A DNA stretch of 64,000 bases from Anniella stebbinsi (lineage: Eukaryota; Chordata; Lepidosauria; Squamata; Anniellidae). Below are positions 45,238 through 55,886 of the stretch, piece after piece. The stretch is taken from assembly GCA_029215795.1 (NCBI GenBank), contig JARDYH010000006.1, positions 25,373,501 to 25,437,500 of the forward strand, read 5' to 3'. Below the pieces are notes generated by a model. The model saw only the letters and a program-made list of their open reading frames with translations. It made no database searches and was not told where the DNA came from. The first letter of the stretch is position 1, and every line of letters begins with the position of its first letter. Both the position numbers and the translations under genes were made by a program.

Positions 45238-47053
45238 AGAAGCAGCCAGGATCCCCCGGGAAGACGCAGAGCGCAGAACTGGTCCAAGACAGAAATCGGG
45301 GACTTCATAGAGCTGTGGGGCAGCCGGGAAGCAAGGAGGATCATGGCCACAGCCAGGCACGACCACCTCTACCCCTGGCTCTCCAGGCAGATGCGGGAAC
45401 GGGGACACAACCGCAGCGCCAAGCAATGCAAGGACAAGCTGCATGGATTCAAGAGGAAGTTCATGCACAATAACAGAACCGGGGTCGAGCCACGCACCAT
45501 GCCTTTCTACGACGAACTGGCACGCCTGCTGGAGGAGTGCCATGAAGTCGTGCCAGGCCACACGGCAGGCAGTGGGGTCGCAACTGGCAAGGCGTCACGC
45601 ACGCGACAACGAGCCTGACGGGCCCAAGGCCCACGCCGCGAGGACACTGCTACTAGGGCACTCCAACCGCCGCCACAGAAGGACGCCCCATGCCTGCCAC
45701 TGACCAGCACGCTGGCAGCGAGGGCACCACCAGGCCCACGGGCAGTCACGCCAAAGCCAAGGAGTGGGCCTGCAGGATTCCAAAGCCCATCACTGCTGCC
45801 GCGGCTGCCACACGTGCTGCCCAGGACAGCCCGTCCCTCAAGGGCCCAGGACAGCCTCCTCCAGCATCAACAGCCCTACGGCTTTCCTACGGCTGATCTG
45901 TGTGGTGTTGCAGGTAAAGGACACCAGACCCATCCCGCTAGTGCCAGAGACACAGCTGGAGGATGATCATGCAGGGCCATTGTGCCCATGGGTGCTCTCC
46001 ACGAGGGCACGCCTGGCCGGTGCCACTGGGGGAGCAGGGTGGGCAGAGGCCACACCGTGTATGTGGGCAGGGTTGGTGAGCCGCAGCACCATGGTGGAGG
46101 GGATCGCCTGCAGCATCATGGACGCCGTTATGGGGATGGGGCCAGTGTCACATGAGGAGCAGCATGAAATGGAGCAGCTTGTGGAGCTACAGGTGGCCGA
46201 CATCCTGGAGCCAGAACTGTCGCCTTCCCAGGAAGAGTTGCAGGCCATTGACAAGCAGGCCACCGATGTGACCTCCATGGAATTGGACAAGATGGAGGAG
46301 GACGAGCTGCTGGAAGCCAAGCTCCAGGTTGGCGAGGCTGTGCTCACAGAGGAGATTGAAGGCCCCCCGCAGCCGGAGGTCCCGGAGATGGAAGATGCAG
46401 CCCCCCTAGAGGAGGAGCCGCCTCCCCCACCTGCTAGCGAGGATGTCATGGGACCGGCTGCTCAAGCCCGTCCCCTGACCAACGTACAGAAGTGTGCCCA
46501 TATGCGCAATAGGCGCAAGGCAGACCGGCTGCAGGTGGCGAGGGACCTGGTCACAGCCATGGAGTTGACAGGGGGACATATCCATGAGCTATTCACACGA
46601 ATAGCGGGCAAGGAGGAGTCCAGGTGAACCAAGGAGCACATCCTCACCATGTAGGCGACGTGCATGGCCACCCAAGCCATGGAGGAATGCTCCCAGGCCA
46701 TACAGGATGCGGGGCAGGACATGCGCAGTGGTCTGGAGGATCATGTCACCGGGATGACCAAGGCCATGGCGGCCACCGACACCATCATCGACCGAGGCAT
46801 GTGCGAGCGCACAGCCACAATCGACCGCCAAACCGAGGTCCTCAGGGAGCTTGCCCAGACATTCCAGGGAGTGTATCATGGCCCCCCGCAGCCAGCCCCC
46901 TACATGCCACCGTACGGATACATGCCACCACAGCAGTACCTGCCTCCACCAGCAGCTGCAGCATACCGGGCCCCACGGGCGGCGCTGGCTACAGCAGGTG
47001 CCTCAGGGATGGCGGGGGGGGGGAGGCTGGAGGGCAGGAGCTGCGACGCTTAG
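45238..47053 (+). pseudogene. PIF/Harbinger Myb/SANT-like DNA-binding protein, broken
   Basis: The frame through 45,343 reads NWSKTEIGDFIELWGSREAR, then HLYPWLSRQMRERGHNRSAK and QCKDKLHGFKRKF, the trihelix Myb/SANT-like domain with spaced tryptophans found in the second protein of Harbinger transposons. That frame stops at 45,618. An acidic middle part continues in another frame (45,764-46,627, including PPQPEVPEMEDAAPLEEEPP and a basic AHMRNRRKADRL) and a C-terminal proline/tyrosine-rich part at 46,664-47,053. Family role: brings the nuclease to the nucleus and element ends. Stops between the parts make it a relic, although splicing could remove some of them. The start is upstream of 45,343 and unknown. 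Confidence 0.75.
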
Positions 47054-47793
47054 GCAGCCGGGCCAAGTGGACCTGGGACGTCAGATCCGACTTTGACAAA
47101 GAGGGGGAGGGGCCCTCCCCGCATGACATGTCCTGAGCCATGGGCATGTAATGCACCCCCTGGCCCGTCTGCTGAGGGTCCTTGGTAGTAGAATCCCCTC
47201 CCCATGCTGTGATAAGCCCCCTGTCGCCTCCTGTTACTCAGGCAACCACATCCCTCGGCCTGTCCAGGCCGCCCAAGGCCAAATAGATGCAGCGTCCGCC
47301 CGCTATCATGTTGCACATCCTGGATTCCATGCGTTCCCGGTCCCACTGTCCCTCATTGCAGCCCACTCCCGTCGAGATGGCAGCACCCTACAGGTCCACT
47401 GGGCTCTGCGCAAGCTGCCCTGGCTGATGCTGCAGGGCCCTGTGGCATGGAGGTTGGTGTGCGGGTCGGTTGGCCTGGGTGCAGGGGAACCGCTACGGCC
47501 TCCATGTCACTGATGGCTGTCCTCCCTCCCTCCCTCCCTCCCCCTTCCCTTCTCTTCCCCCCTCCCAGTGAAGCTGTGCTCCCTTCGCCGTGCCATCCGC
47601 AGAAGGCGGAGGGCCCATATGGCATGGCGTCTCCACACTCCAGAGCTGGCCCTGGGAGAAGTCGTGCGTCACATTCGACATCTGGAGCAGAGCATCAGGC
47701 ATTGCCGCCATCCGATCCCTGGCCGGCTGTAGACCCTTCTGTCGGCATGAATGAGTTGCACCCATCTGCCCTCTGTAGTGCCCTCGCCTCATC
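47054..47793. other. GC-rich spacer between the two Harbinger genes
   Basis: No convincing coding signal. Contains a (CCCT)n tract at about 47,521-47,545. Probably non-coding sequence of the element. Confidence 0.4.
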
Positions 47794-49430
47794 ATGAAGC
47801 GGCGCTGCCCCATCGCGCCCCCCAGTCCGGCCACTTCCTTTCACTCTCCTCTCTTGCAGGTGTGCAGAAGCCATAACAAAGCCGCCTTGGCCTCTCGTTC
47901 CCACACTGCCGTATTGGGCTGTCCCATGCTGGGCGCGTCACCGCCCCTCCCTCTGCCCTCCCGCTCTGTTACACCCACCGGCCTTCCTGTCAAGCCTGTC
48001 TCCCCACTGGCCTCTGCAGCACTGTTGGCTATGTCCTGCCGAGAGCTCGCTATGGCCGGCTTGCAGGTGGCGATCCAGGCAGCCACACAGAACCATGGCA
48101 ACGGCAATGAGGAGGACGTGCTACGTGCCCGGCTGTGCTGCCTGGGTGGCGTCTTGCCCGCGGGGCTGACGTTCGGAACGGCCGACTGTCACTGGCCCCT
48201 CAGTGCTGTGGAGGCCTTGCCCTGTTGCCGGGCCGCTGTCCTGCCGCTGCTGCACTGCCGTGATGCGAGCACAGTGACTACAAGGGCATTGGCCAGAGGC
48301 ACAGCCATGGAAGCCCTGCAGCGTGGACCCTGCCTGGCGATATCAGCCGACCTTCTTGATCAGCGCGAGATCGTGCGCTGCTTGGTGCTCCCCCGGACAG
48401 ATGCCGTGTGGAAGGAGATGCGGAACTTGGAGGATTGGGACGAAGAGCATTTCTGTAGGAGCTTCTGCATGTCCCGCACGACATTCGAGGTGCTGGTGGC
48501 CGAGGTGACCCGTGTCCTGCAGAGGGAGTGTCCCGTCATGTGCCCGTCCATTCCGGTCTCTCACGATTTGGCCCTGACGCTGTACAAGCTGGCATTCAAT
48601 GTGGGGTACGTGCTGCTGTCGACGATCTTCGGGGTGGGCATGTCCACTGCCTGCGAGATCTTCCGGGAGACGGTGAGCATGCTGAACGAGCTGTACCTGG
48701 CCGACGTCATCCGGGTCGGGGACAAGTGGGAGAATGTGCACGGCTTCCGTACCCTGGGCTTCCCGCGGGCGGGCGGGGCTCTGGATTCGACCCACATGCG
48801 CATCCTGGCCCCCTCCTGCGGCCATGAGTACTACAACAACAAGCATTTCTACAGCAAGGGGCGATTCATGGATGTCTATGCGGGCGTGTCCTGGCGGAGC
48901 CACAATATGGCCATCTTCTGGAACTCCCCCCTGGCGGCCATGCTGTCGTCAGGCAGCTTCCTGACCTCTGGGTCCACTTCCGTGTGTGGGCGTGCCATGG
49001 GTCTGCTGCTCCTGGCTGACCAGGCCTTCGCCCTCCAGCCATGGCTGATGGCCCCGTACTGCTACCCCCGCAACGCCGTGCAGCGTAAATACAACTATTT
49101 CTATTGCCGTGCCCACCTGCCCATGGAGCATGCCTTTGGGCATCTGAAGGAGTGTTGGCGCTCCTTGTTTAGCTTGCTGGACTTGCAGGCTGACATCATC
49201 CCCGACACCATGCTGCATCGTGCACAACATCTGCGAGTCCCATGGGGAGGTGTTACTGGCCAAGCACCCTGACCTCTCCTGGCTGGGCGAGGATGCTGAT
49301 GCCATTGCTGTGGATGAACGTGATGTTGCGCCGTTGCCCAGGCCCGTGAATCCCCTTGGGGAGTGCTGTGCCTGTGCAGAAGCGGCACGGGTGCATGAGA
49401 GTATCAATGACTGGATCTGGCCGCACTACC
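47794..49430 (+). pseudogene. PIF/Harbinger DDE transposase (HARBI1-like), damaged
   Basis: A 492-codon frame, of which about 48,330 onward is recognisable. GALDSTHMRIL holds the first catalytic D, LLLADQAFALQPWLMAPY the second, and LPMEHAFGHLKECWR the E, in DDE_Tnp_4 order. Between YYNNKHFYS and KGRFMDVYAG roughly eight residues expected in the family are absent. The usual C-terminal motif HNICESHGEVLLAKH appears only in another frame (49,220-49,666), so a small deletion near 49,215 broke the end. A splice-like CTCTCTTGCAG at about 47,849-47,859 suggests the true coding exon starts there rather than at 47,794. A polyadenylation-like AATAAA lies at 49,687. Inactive as it stands. Confidence 0.85.
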
Positions 49431-49689
49431 CTCCCCCCCCATGTGATCTGCGGCTGTGGGGTTCGTTCTGTGGACTGCCGTTGCTTCCTGGTGGTGCACC
49501 TCTATCTGCCTTTCCATCATCCCTTTCTGCCGCTTGTTGCTTCGAGATGCCCTGCTCTGCTGCCCCCTTACCGCTGTGCCTTCCCGGTCACTTTCTCTCG
49601 TCCTGGGGGCGACTGGTCTTTCCAACGATCCTGCCCGTGTTTTGCAGTGACTCTGTGCCCATGTAACCATTTTTATACGCCTCGCTGAA

Positions 49690-50535
49690 TAAAGTTTTTT
49701 CACTATCTCCCTCTCTTGCCTTCTTTCCAGTGTTTGCGGGTATTGCCCTCGGGGGGTTTGTCTTGGGTGGGGGCTCGAGGACATTGGGTGCCCTCGTGAC
49801 TGCCGTGCCTCCCATGTAGGGTGGGCATGGGCCGCTCCCGGGTCAGGGCTGCCTGGCGTCCGGTTCTGGCACCCGGGTGTGCATGTCGGCCACGGCTCGC
49901 CCGTGCATTGGCCATGCTCGGCCTTCCTCAGCTGTGGATGGGGCTGTGGTGTGCTGTGGGGGATGGATCGGGCAGGCATGCTGTGTGCTTGTCTGGTGGC
50001 AAGCCGGCTGGCCCTTGCCCACTCCCATCAGGGCACCGGGTGTGGCGGGGCATGGGTGCCAACGGTTGGGGTGCTGTGCCAGGGACATGGGCCGGTTGCT
50101 TCTCCACCCGGGTCTGGAGTGTCCTGCCCAGTGCTTGCGAGCGTCCAACGGTGTTTGAGAGGCATGTCCTCCTGAAGCTTCAATGGTGGTGCCCATGGAT
50201 TTCTGGTCGTGGTGTGTGCTGGGATACCTCTGGGCGGACTAGCGGTGATTGATGGGTGGGCAACATGGCAGATGGGCTGTCAGTCACAGCCGCATACATT
50301 GTTAACCACCAGTGCATATGCCGGTGCCATGCAATGCCGGCTGCAGTGTGTTGTATGGGGAGCGCCGCCTGCTTAACTCCTGGTCAGTACGCTATTTACC
50401 CCTCCGTTGCTTAATGTGTCATCCGTATTCAGCCATTATATAACTGAAGCTATCATGCAATTTAAGTTACCAGTCCATGTTACATGTTAACTGGCAACCA
50501 AAACCACCAACATGGAATGATAGAGTTGAAGTCCC
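49690..50535. other. GC-rich sequence after the Harbinger transposase, element end not found
   Basis: Composition stays like the Harbinger block to about 50,400 and then becomes A/T-rich. No inverted match to the left side of the block was found. TAGAGTTG occurs at 45,214-45,221 and at 50,521-50,528, which may or may not be related to insertion. Confidence 0.35.
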
Positions 50536-50874
50536 TCAATTACTTGCCCCCCCCCCCCCCGGTTTGCGTTCATGTTTCCCCCCTCCATTTACTTAGTGAG
50601 GCGAGTGCTGGGCACTTTCACGTTTGTGTGTTGTTGCGCTCATGTATCTTTTCACCTGTATCGCTACTATGCCGACGAACTCTCCAGCCCCACCCCCAAC
50701 ATTCTCCCTCTTCCTATGCAAATTCAATACTACAGCAGCCTGAAACTGTGCAATTATGGTAAAGCAACACACTATCCTTTCCCCTAAGATCATATTAAAT
50801 AAGGTAAGTGAAGGGAAAGTATTGTTGAGAATTGTAAGGGAAAAGATATCTCTCTCACAGCAGATTCTCAGCTA

Positions 50875-51023
50875 TTGACCACAATTGACTGATCCTGTGC
50901 TATATGTTTTACTATGTCCTGCTCCCTCCTGGAAAGTTTATACCATTTCCTTGGGGGACAGGATGCTATTTTTTCCAAATCCTTTAATACTAATTTCTCA
51001 AAAACATGTATGTATGGATTATC
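50875..51023 (-). repeat. Inverted fragment of the Penelope RT region
   Basis: Reverse complement of 52,375-52,523, for example CATGTATGTATGGATTATC against GATAATCCATACATACATG. Placed in front of the left pseudo-LTR with a 10-bp spacer. Confidence 0.88.
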
Positions 51024-51033
51024 CATAGTACAC

Positions 51034-51389
51034 ATATACAGTGGACAATGTTGGAATAGTACTACTAAATAATACTGATGGGAATGTGTTCATGAGTGTA
51101 TCTCTGTATGTGGACCAATTTATTTTTAAACAATTGGTTATACTTTAACAGAATATATACGCTTGAGATATTGTAAAATATTATACAGAGGACAATGTTT
51201 AGAATTGTATTTGTAACACTTATGTGCATATAATGAGTTATAAATTATATGAACACTGTTGTTCATTGATAAAGATAAACACAATTGTGGACTTATCAAT
51301 TTTTTGGAGTCCTTTGTAATTATAAGTGGTTGAGTGCTAGGCACCTGTCTGATATAGTATTACAACCACTGCCTCTTTTCTGGTGTATT
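51034..51389 (+). repeat. Penelope-like element left pseudo-LTR
   Basis: 356 bp from ATATACAGTGGACAATG to TCTGGTGTATT, almost identical to 53,795-54,148. The main visible differences are a 3-bp length change in a T/A run near 51,124 and a few substitutions. Confidence 0.9.
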
Positions 51390-51408
51390 GGTTATAGGCA
51401 TTATAGAC

Positions 51409-52890
51409 ATGGCAGCCATTAGTTCTACATTTGCATATTCAGAAGAGGACATGTCTAGGATTATCACTACATCATCCCTATTTGATGAGGGGACTGCACA
51501 ATTACCTATGCGGGATTGGACTGATTCAAAATTCTTAAAGAAGAAACTCATTAAATTGGAATTACATGCAACATCATTTATGGATTATTGCCGAACATGT
51601 AGAATCCCGAGAGGATTAAGGATGAATAAACCACCTATGCTGTTTAGAGATGATGCAGATTTTAAAATGAAATGGATTGCAATTTTGAATAAATGTTCAT
51701 TCGATCTGATGCTGTTGATCATTGAAAAAGCCAATCAGGAAACGGTGAGAATTACGACGCAAGTGGAGGAACAAGAACGGTCACTAAAAGAACAATTTCC
51801 AGTGGAAGAATATACAAACAAATTCGATACTTTACAGAAAGAACTTTGCAGCTTTCATACTGAATTTAAGAATATCAAAATTAAGAAATTTACATGTGAT
51901 GAATGGGACTATACACAATCCCATGTCTATAGTTGGCTTTCAGAGGAATCTGTTATCCGGAAAAAAAAAGAAGAGAGTTACTTGGCAGGATTCATCACGT
52001 ATATCATCAGATTTTGATAGTGTGGATACAACAGAGGAGTTTACTGGGACTTCGGGGGATGAAGGCACTTCTAGGACGCTTAGGAATCACACTGTCCAAC
52101 CACAAAGGGATCATTTTTCCTCCTTTCGTCCCCAGCGCAGAGGTCGCAACAGGATTTAGTTGTGAATCTTTCTGACCGAACTTTAACTAGAGAAGAGAGA
52201 CGTGTTTTGAATTATGGACTAAGTTTTGTTCCCACTTCTGGTTACAATGCTTTCCGCACCAGAGTGGATTTTTTCCATCTGATTCATTTAATAAAATTGA
52301 GGGAATTTTTTGGCAGTGACTCCACTAACACCTTCACTCGATTTCGCCCCTGTTCAAAGTTTATACCTACTACAGATAATCCATACATACATGTTTTTGA
52401 GAAATTAGTATTAAAGGATTTGGAGAAAATAGCATCCTGTCCCCCAAGGAAATGGTATAATCTTTCCAGGAGGGAGCAGGACATAGTAAAACATATAGCA
52501 CAAGATCAGTCAATAGTGGTCAAAGAGGCAGATAAGGGTGGCGCTATTGTTATTTTGAATAGGGGTGATTATGTGGCAGAGGTTTATAGGCAATTACGGG
52601 ATACTCATGTTATGAGGCTATTACAGTGGATCCAACTCCACATATTTCATTCATTATAAAAACTGTGATAAATGAAGGTTTAATGGAGGGTTTCATTGAC
52701 GATAAAACCTCAAAATTTTTGCTAAACTTATTTCCACGTGTACCAATGTTTTACATCTTACCTAAAATTCACAAACCAGGCTTTCCTCCCCCTGGAAGAC
52801 CTATTATATCAGGATCTAATTCCATTTTGGAACCAATATCTCTATATGTAGATTCATTTTTACAGACAAAAAGTTTAAGGAACCAATACT
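51409..52890 (+). pseudogene. Penelope-like reverse transcriptase, frameshifted
   Basis: First frame from ATG 51,409 to 52,017: an N-terminal domain with EEQERSLKEQFPVEEYTNKF, probably helical. Second frame from 52,162: LSDRTLTREERRVLNYGLSF(VP) and VVKEADKGGAIVILNRGDYV. Third frame from 52,626: MFYILPKIHKPGFPPPGRPI and ISGSNSILEPISLYVDSFLQ. These are the conserved blocks of Penelope-like RT. The catalytic centre block (YxDD) was not found, and the text jumps from the palm N-terminal part to the linker at about 52,890, so part of RT is deleted. Confidence 0.85.
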
Positions 52891-53370
52891 GATATAGATC
52901 CTCCTAAAAAAGTACGGATTTCCAAGGACATTATAGATGTGGAAGGTGTTCAGTATGTGATCTTGCTGTACAGACGAAGAAATTTCATCATCCAAAACTT
53001 GAATTAGCAGTTGAATTGTGCCATTTTTCAAATTGTAATACTGAATGGGTATTTATATCATCATTTGCCCGTGCAACTTGTTATATGTGGGCAAGACCAT
53101 GCGGAGCATACAAACAAGAATTATTGAACATCGCTCCAAGATTAAAAATAGAATAGAAGAGGCACTTCTCGTACAACATTTTATTGTTTCTAAACATCAT
53201 TAGGATGATTTTCAGTTCCTGGCAATTGACAGGGTTTATCTGAATAGGTATCACCGGGATACCTTACTTTTGTAAAAAGAGGCAGAGTGGATCTTTCGCT
53301 TTCAAACTATGCATCCTAAAGGGTTGAATACTCAATTTGATTTAACAGCTTTTTTAGCTTAGGCTAATAG
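52890..53370 (+). pseudogene. Penelope-like GIY-YIG endonuclease, frameshifted
   Basis: GRCSVCDLAVQTKKFHHP carries the CX2-5C element seen before the endonuclease. Across frames near 53,090-53,330 it reads RSIQTRIIEHRSKIKNRIEE, then QFLAIDRVYLNRYH and FRFQTMHPKGLNTQFDLTAF, matching the late GIY-YIG domain and C-terminus of Penelope-like elements. The GIY and YIG motifs themselves are mutated or frameshifted. Confidence 0.75.
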
Positions 53371-53794
53371 CTGGTGAATGACAATGCTGGTTAACTAGGT
53401 CAATTAGCTTGTGAATAAAAACACTCTTCAATGGTAATCACTTTACAGCTGTGATCAGAGTCTTTGAAACAAACGCTACATCTTAGAACTAGTAAGTGCT
53501 CACATATTTTGGAGCAGACTACATGAAACGTTGTTGATTATGATATATTAATATTCCATATATTTTCTTTAGATTCTACTAGGAGGCTTTTTGCCCTTTA
53601 ACAATATGATGGCAATTGTTCTTGGAATAAGGTGGGGAGTTTGAGTTTACTACAAAATTGTATAATAACTAAAGGTGTGAATTATGGCTGCTATAATGTC
53701 ATTTATTATATTTTATTACAGCATATTCTGGTGAAGTTGTTCGAAACAGGTGGAATACAGGAGTCCTGTAATATGCTAATTAATATATAAAATA
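53371..53794. other. Penelope-like element 3' non-coding region
   Basis: A/T-rich sequence between the endonuclease end and the right pseudo-LTR. No features of its own. Confidence 0.5.
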
Positions 53795-54148
53795 ATATAC
53801 AGTGGACAATGTTGGAATAGTACTACTAAATAATACTGATGGGAATGTGTTCATGAGTGTATCTCTGTATGTGGACCAATTTATTTAAACAATTGGTTAC
53901 ACTTTAAGAGAATATATACGCTTGAGATATTGTAAAATATTATACAGAGGACAATGTTTAGAATTGTATTTGTAACACTTATGTGCATATAATGAGTTAT
54001 AAATTATATGAACACTGTTGTTCATTGATAAAGATAAACACAATTGTGGACTTATCAATTTTTTGGAGTCCTTTGTAATTATAAGTGGTTGAGTGCTAGG
54101 CACCTGTCTGATATAGTATTACAACCACTGCCTCTTTTCTGGTGTATT
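53795..54148 (+). repeat. Penelope-like element right pseudo-LTR
   Basis: 354 bp copy of the left repeat. Its right border with copia gag/protease sequence (TTCTCAAACACAAC) is sharp. Confidence 0.9.
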
Positions 54149-55464
54149 TCTCAAACACAACAACACATCCTGTGTTTGTCAGACTGGAGACTGCTAGAAG
54201 GGAATAATCTAAATTGGAAACAAGCAAAACATTATGCAAATTTTCTTTTAGACAAGGGATAAAGCACACTCCTTCTCCTTGCACTTCTGCTTTCATTCCG
54301 TCTGCCAGCATTATAGAATTAACTGAAGATTTCCTCAGGCTCATAAACGCTTTTTCATCATTAGAAATGGTTCTGCTACTTGCAGAGTAAATTAGCCAAA
54401 CTTCCTCACGAGTAGCTTCATGGCACTTTACTGTTGCAGACACGAGCTGCGAGTAATGACCCGCTTCCTCTCTCTGTGCCGGCTGTACATGCTTTTTCTC
54501 CTTTCTAGGCGACTTTACTTTGTAGAAATGCTTAATGTGCCCTTCTTTTCCGCAACAGAAACATTTCTTGTGGTTGCCAAAACTCTCTCCACATTCTCCT
54601 GTGGAAAATAATTAGCTGCCTCCTTTGGATTTTTCCTATGTGGATCATAGGTGACTCTTTCCCCCCCAGGATTGTTTTCCATGTGTCTCTCAGCTCGTCG
54701 TTGATCCTCCTGTAACAATCTCCCTGTTACATATTGTAGTGTCAAATCCCGAGATTGCATACATTCCAGGCTAGTAGTCAAACATCCCAGCTTTCAGGCA
54801 ACGAGCTTAGAATAATATAAATTTTATTTTCCTCCGTAAACGGCATTCCAATCTCATGCAGCTGAGCAAAAATATTTCTTATATTTTGCAAATGGTGAGA
54901 TAAGCTTTCTCCCTCCAACAATTTACTCTTATACAGCTTTCTCGATAAACTCATGTGAGAACTGGCAGTTTCTCTCACATATATTTGTCTTAGTTTTCTC
55001 TAGCACTCCTGCGCATTATCATTTCTGGAAATATGCACTAATTGGCTGTCTTCCATGCACAAAACTATATTGGATTTCGCCCGTTCATCCAAAGCATCCC
55101 AAACTTCCGCTTCCTCTGTGGTTTGAGCTGCTGGCCAAGATAAATTTACAACGCTCTAACATCCATCCTTCCTTAGAAACATCTCTAATTTGAACGACCA
55201 AGTCAGATAATTGTGTTTGTTTAATCTCTCCATATAAACACCGCCTCCTACACTCAAATTCATTTGAGCCATGTTCCTGGTTGGTTGAAATACTACTCCA
55301 CAGTCTTTGGATGACTGTAAACCTCCAAAGCAAATTCCCGAATCCTTACAAACACACCACCAGTGTCAGATTCTCCTGCTTCAGTTTTAGCTCTCTGATA
55401 CAACACCGAGCAAGATAGCTGGTTCCTGGATTTGCTGCTCTCACTGCAAACAGCTTAAGCATTC
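54149..55464 (-). pseudogene. Ty1/copia gag and protease remnant
   Basis: Reading right to left: MERLNKHNYLTWSF(K), the gag N-terminal motif; then LYKSKLLEGESLSHHLQNIR and LSSLPESWD, the UBN2 gag domain; then a zinc knuckle KCFCCGKEGHIKHFYK in which the last cysteine is tyrosine; then a protease region WLIYSASSRTISNDEKAF in which the catalytic aspartate of the usual DSGAS is replaced, followed by NVLLVSNLDYSLLAVSSL. Several stops and frameshifts. The right limit of gag and the exact start are approximate. Truncated at 54,149 by the Penelope-like element. Confidence 0.82.
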
Positions 55465-55478
55465 CTGGGCCCATAACC
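55465..55478 (-). promoter_or_regulatory. Copia primer-binding site, initiator tRNA-Met half-molecule type
   Basis: Minus strand reads GGTTATGGGCCCAG immediately after the LTR. It is complementary to the anticodon-stem region CTGGGCCCATAACC of eukaryotic initiator tRNA-Met, the internal site used by Drosophila copia after tRNA cleavage. Confidence 0.8.
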
Positions 55479-55886
55479 TGTTGAGAATTGTAAGGGAAAG
55501 GATATCTATCTCACAGCAGATTCTCAGCTCGCAAACACCAGCTCAGCTCCTCTTGCTCTCTCCAGAAAGCAACCTTGAAAGAAATGACTCACACACGTTG
55601 AATGTCTTTTAAAACGCTTTTAGTAAAAGATTGCACAGCACCTCTGTTACACAGCCTTCCACATCAACTAACATCAACCAAATAGATATTAACATATTTA
55701 TACATTTTTACATAGCCTGTTGCACATACATTGCATCAGTCTAAAAACAATCAAAGAGACAATTAGCTTTATCTTCACACTCTCCTATCTTTTGGCTCCC
55801 TCTGCTTATCTGCCACAGCTGCAGATAAATGATGTCACCTCTGCCTTCCAGGCTGTTCTGCAGATTTAATTTTTCAGACCTTAACA
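55479..55886 (-). repeat. Ty1/copia 5' LTR (408 bp)
   Basis: Plus-strand text starts TGTTGAGAATTG and ends CCTTAACA. Its first 51 bp recur at 50,823-50,873 with two changes. The primer site abuts it at 55,478. Confidence 0.88.

Larger units (their letters stand above)
50875..54148 (+). mobile_element. Penelope-like element with terminal direct repeats and inverted front fragment
   Basis: Organisation: inverted RT fragment (50,875-51,023), direct repeat (51,034-51,389), RT and endonuclease frames, direct repeat (53,795-54,148). RT then GIY-YIG order and near-identical repeats are features of Penelope-like elements. Frames are interrupted, so the copy is inactive. Confidence 0.88.
50823..55886 (-). 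mobile_element. Ty1/copia LTR retrotransposon, split and partly deleted
   Basis: Right (5') LTR at 55,479-55,886 has TG...CA ends. The left copy of the LTR survives only as its terminal 51 bp (50,823-50,873). AGTAT at 50,818-50,822 and 55,887-55,891 is a perfect 5-bp duplication, and MITE-B copy 2 shows the unoccupied site. Gag and protease remain; integrase, RT, RNase H and most of the second LTR are missing where the Penelope-like element entered. Inactive. Confidence 0.88.

Noticed and set aside
49404..49979. 191-codon minus-strand frame as a gene
   Set aside because: Antisense to the 3' end of the Harbinger transposase and its downstream GC-rich sequence; no domain.
45214..50528. TAGAGTTG pair as the target duplication of the Harbinger block
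   Set aside because: The length does not fit Harbinger (3 bp), no inverted repeats accompany it, and the left copy belongs to a CR1 tail.
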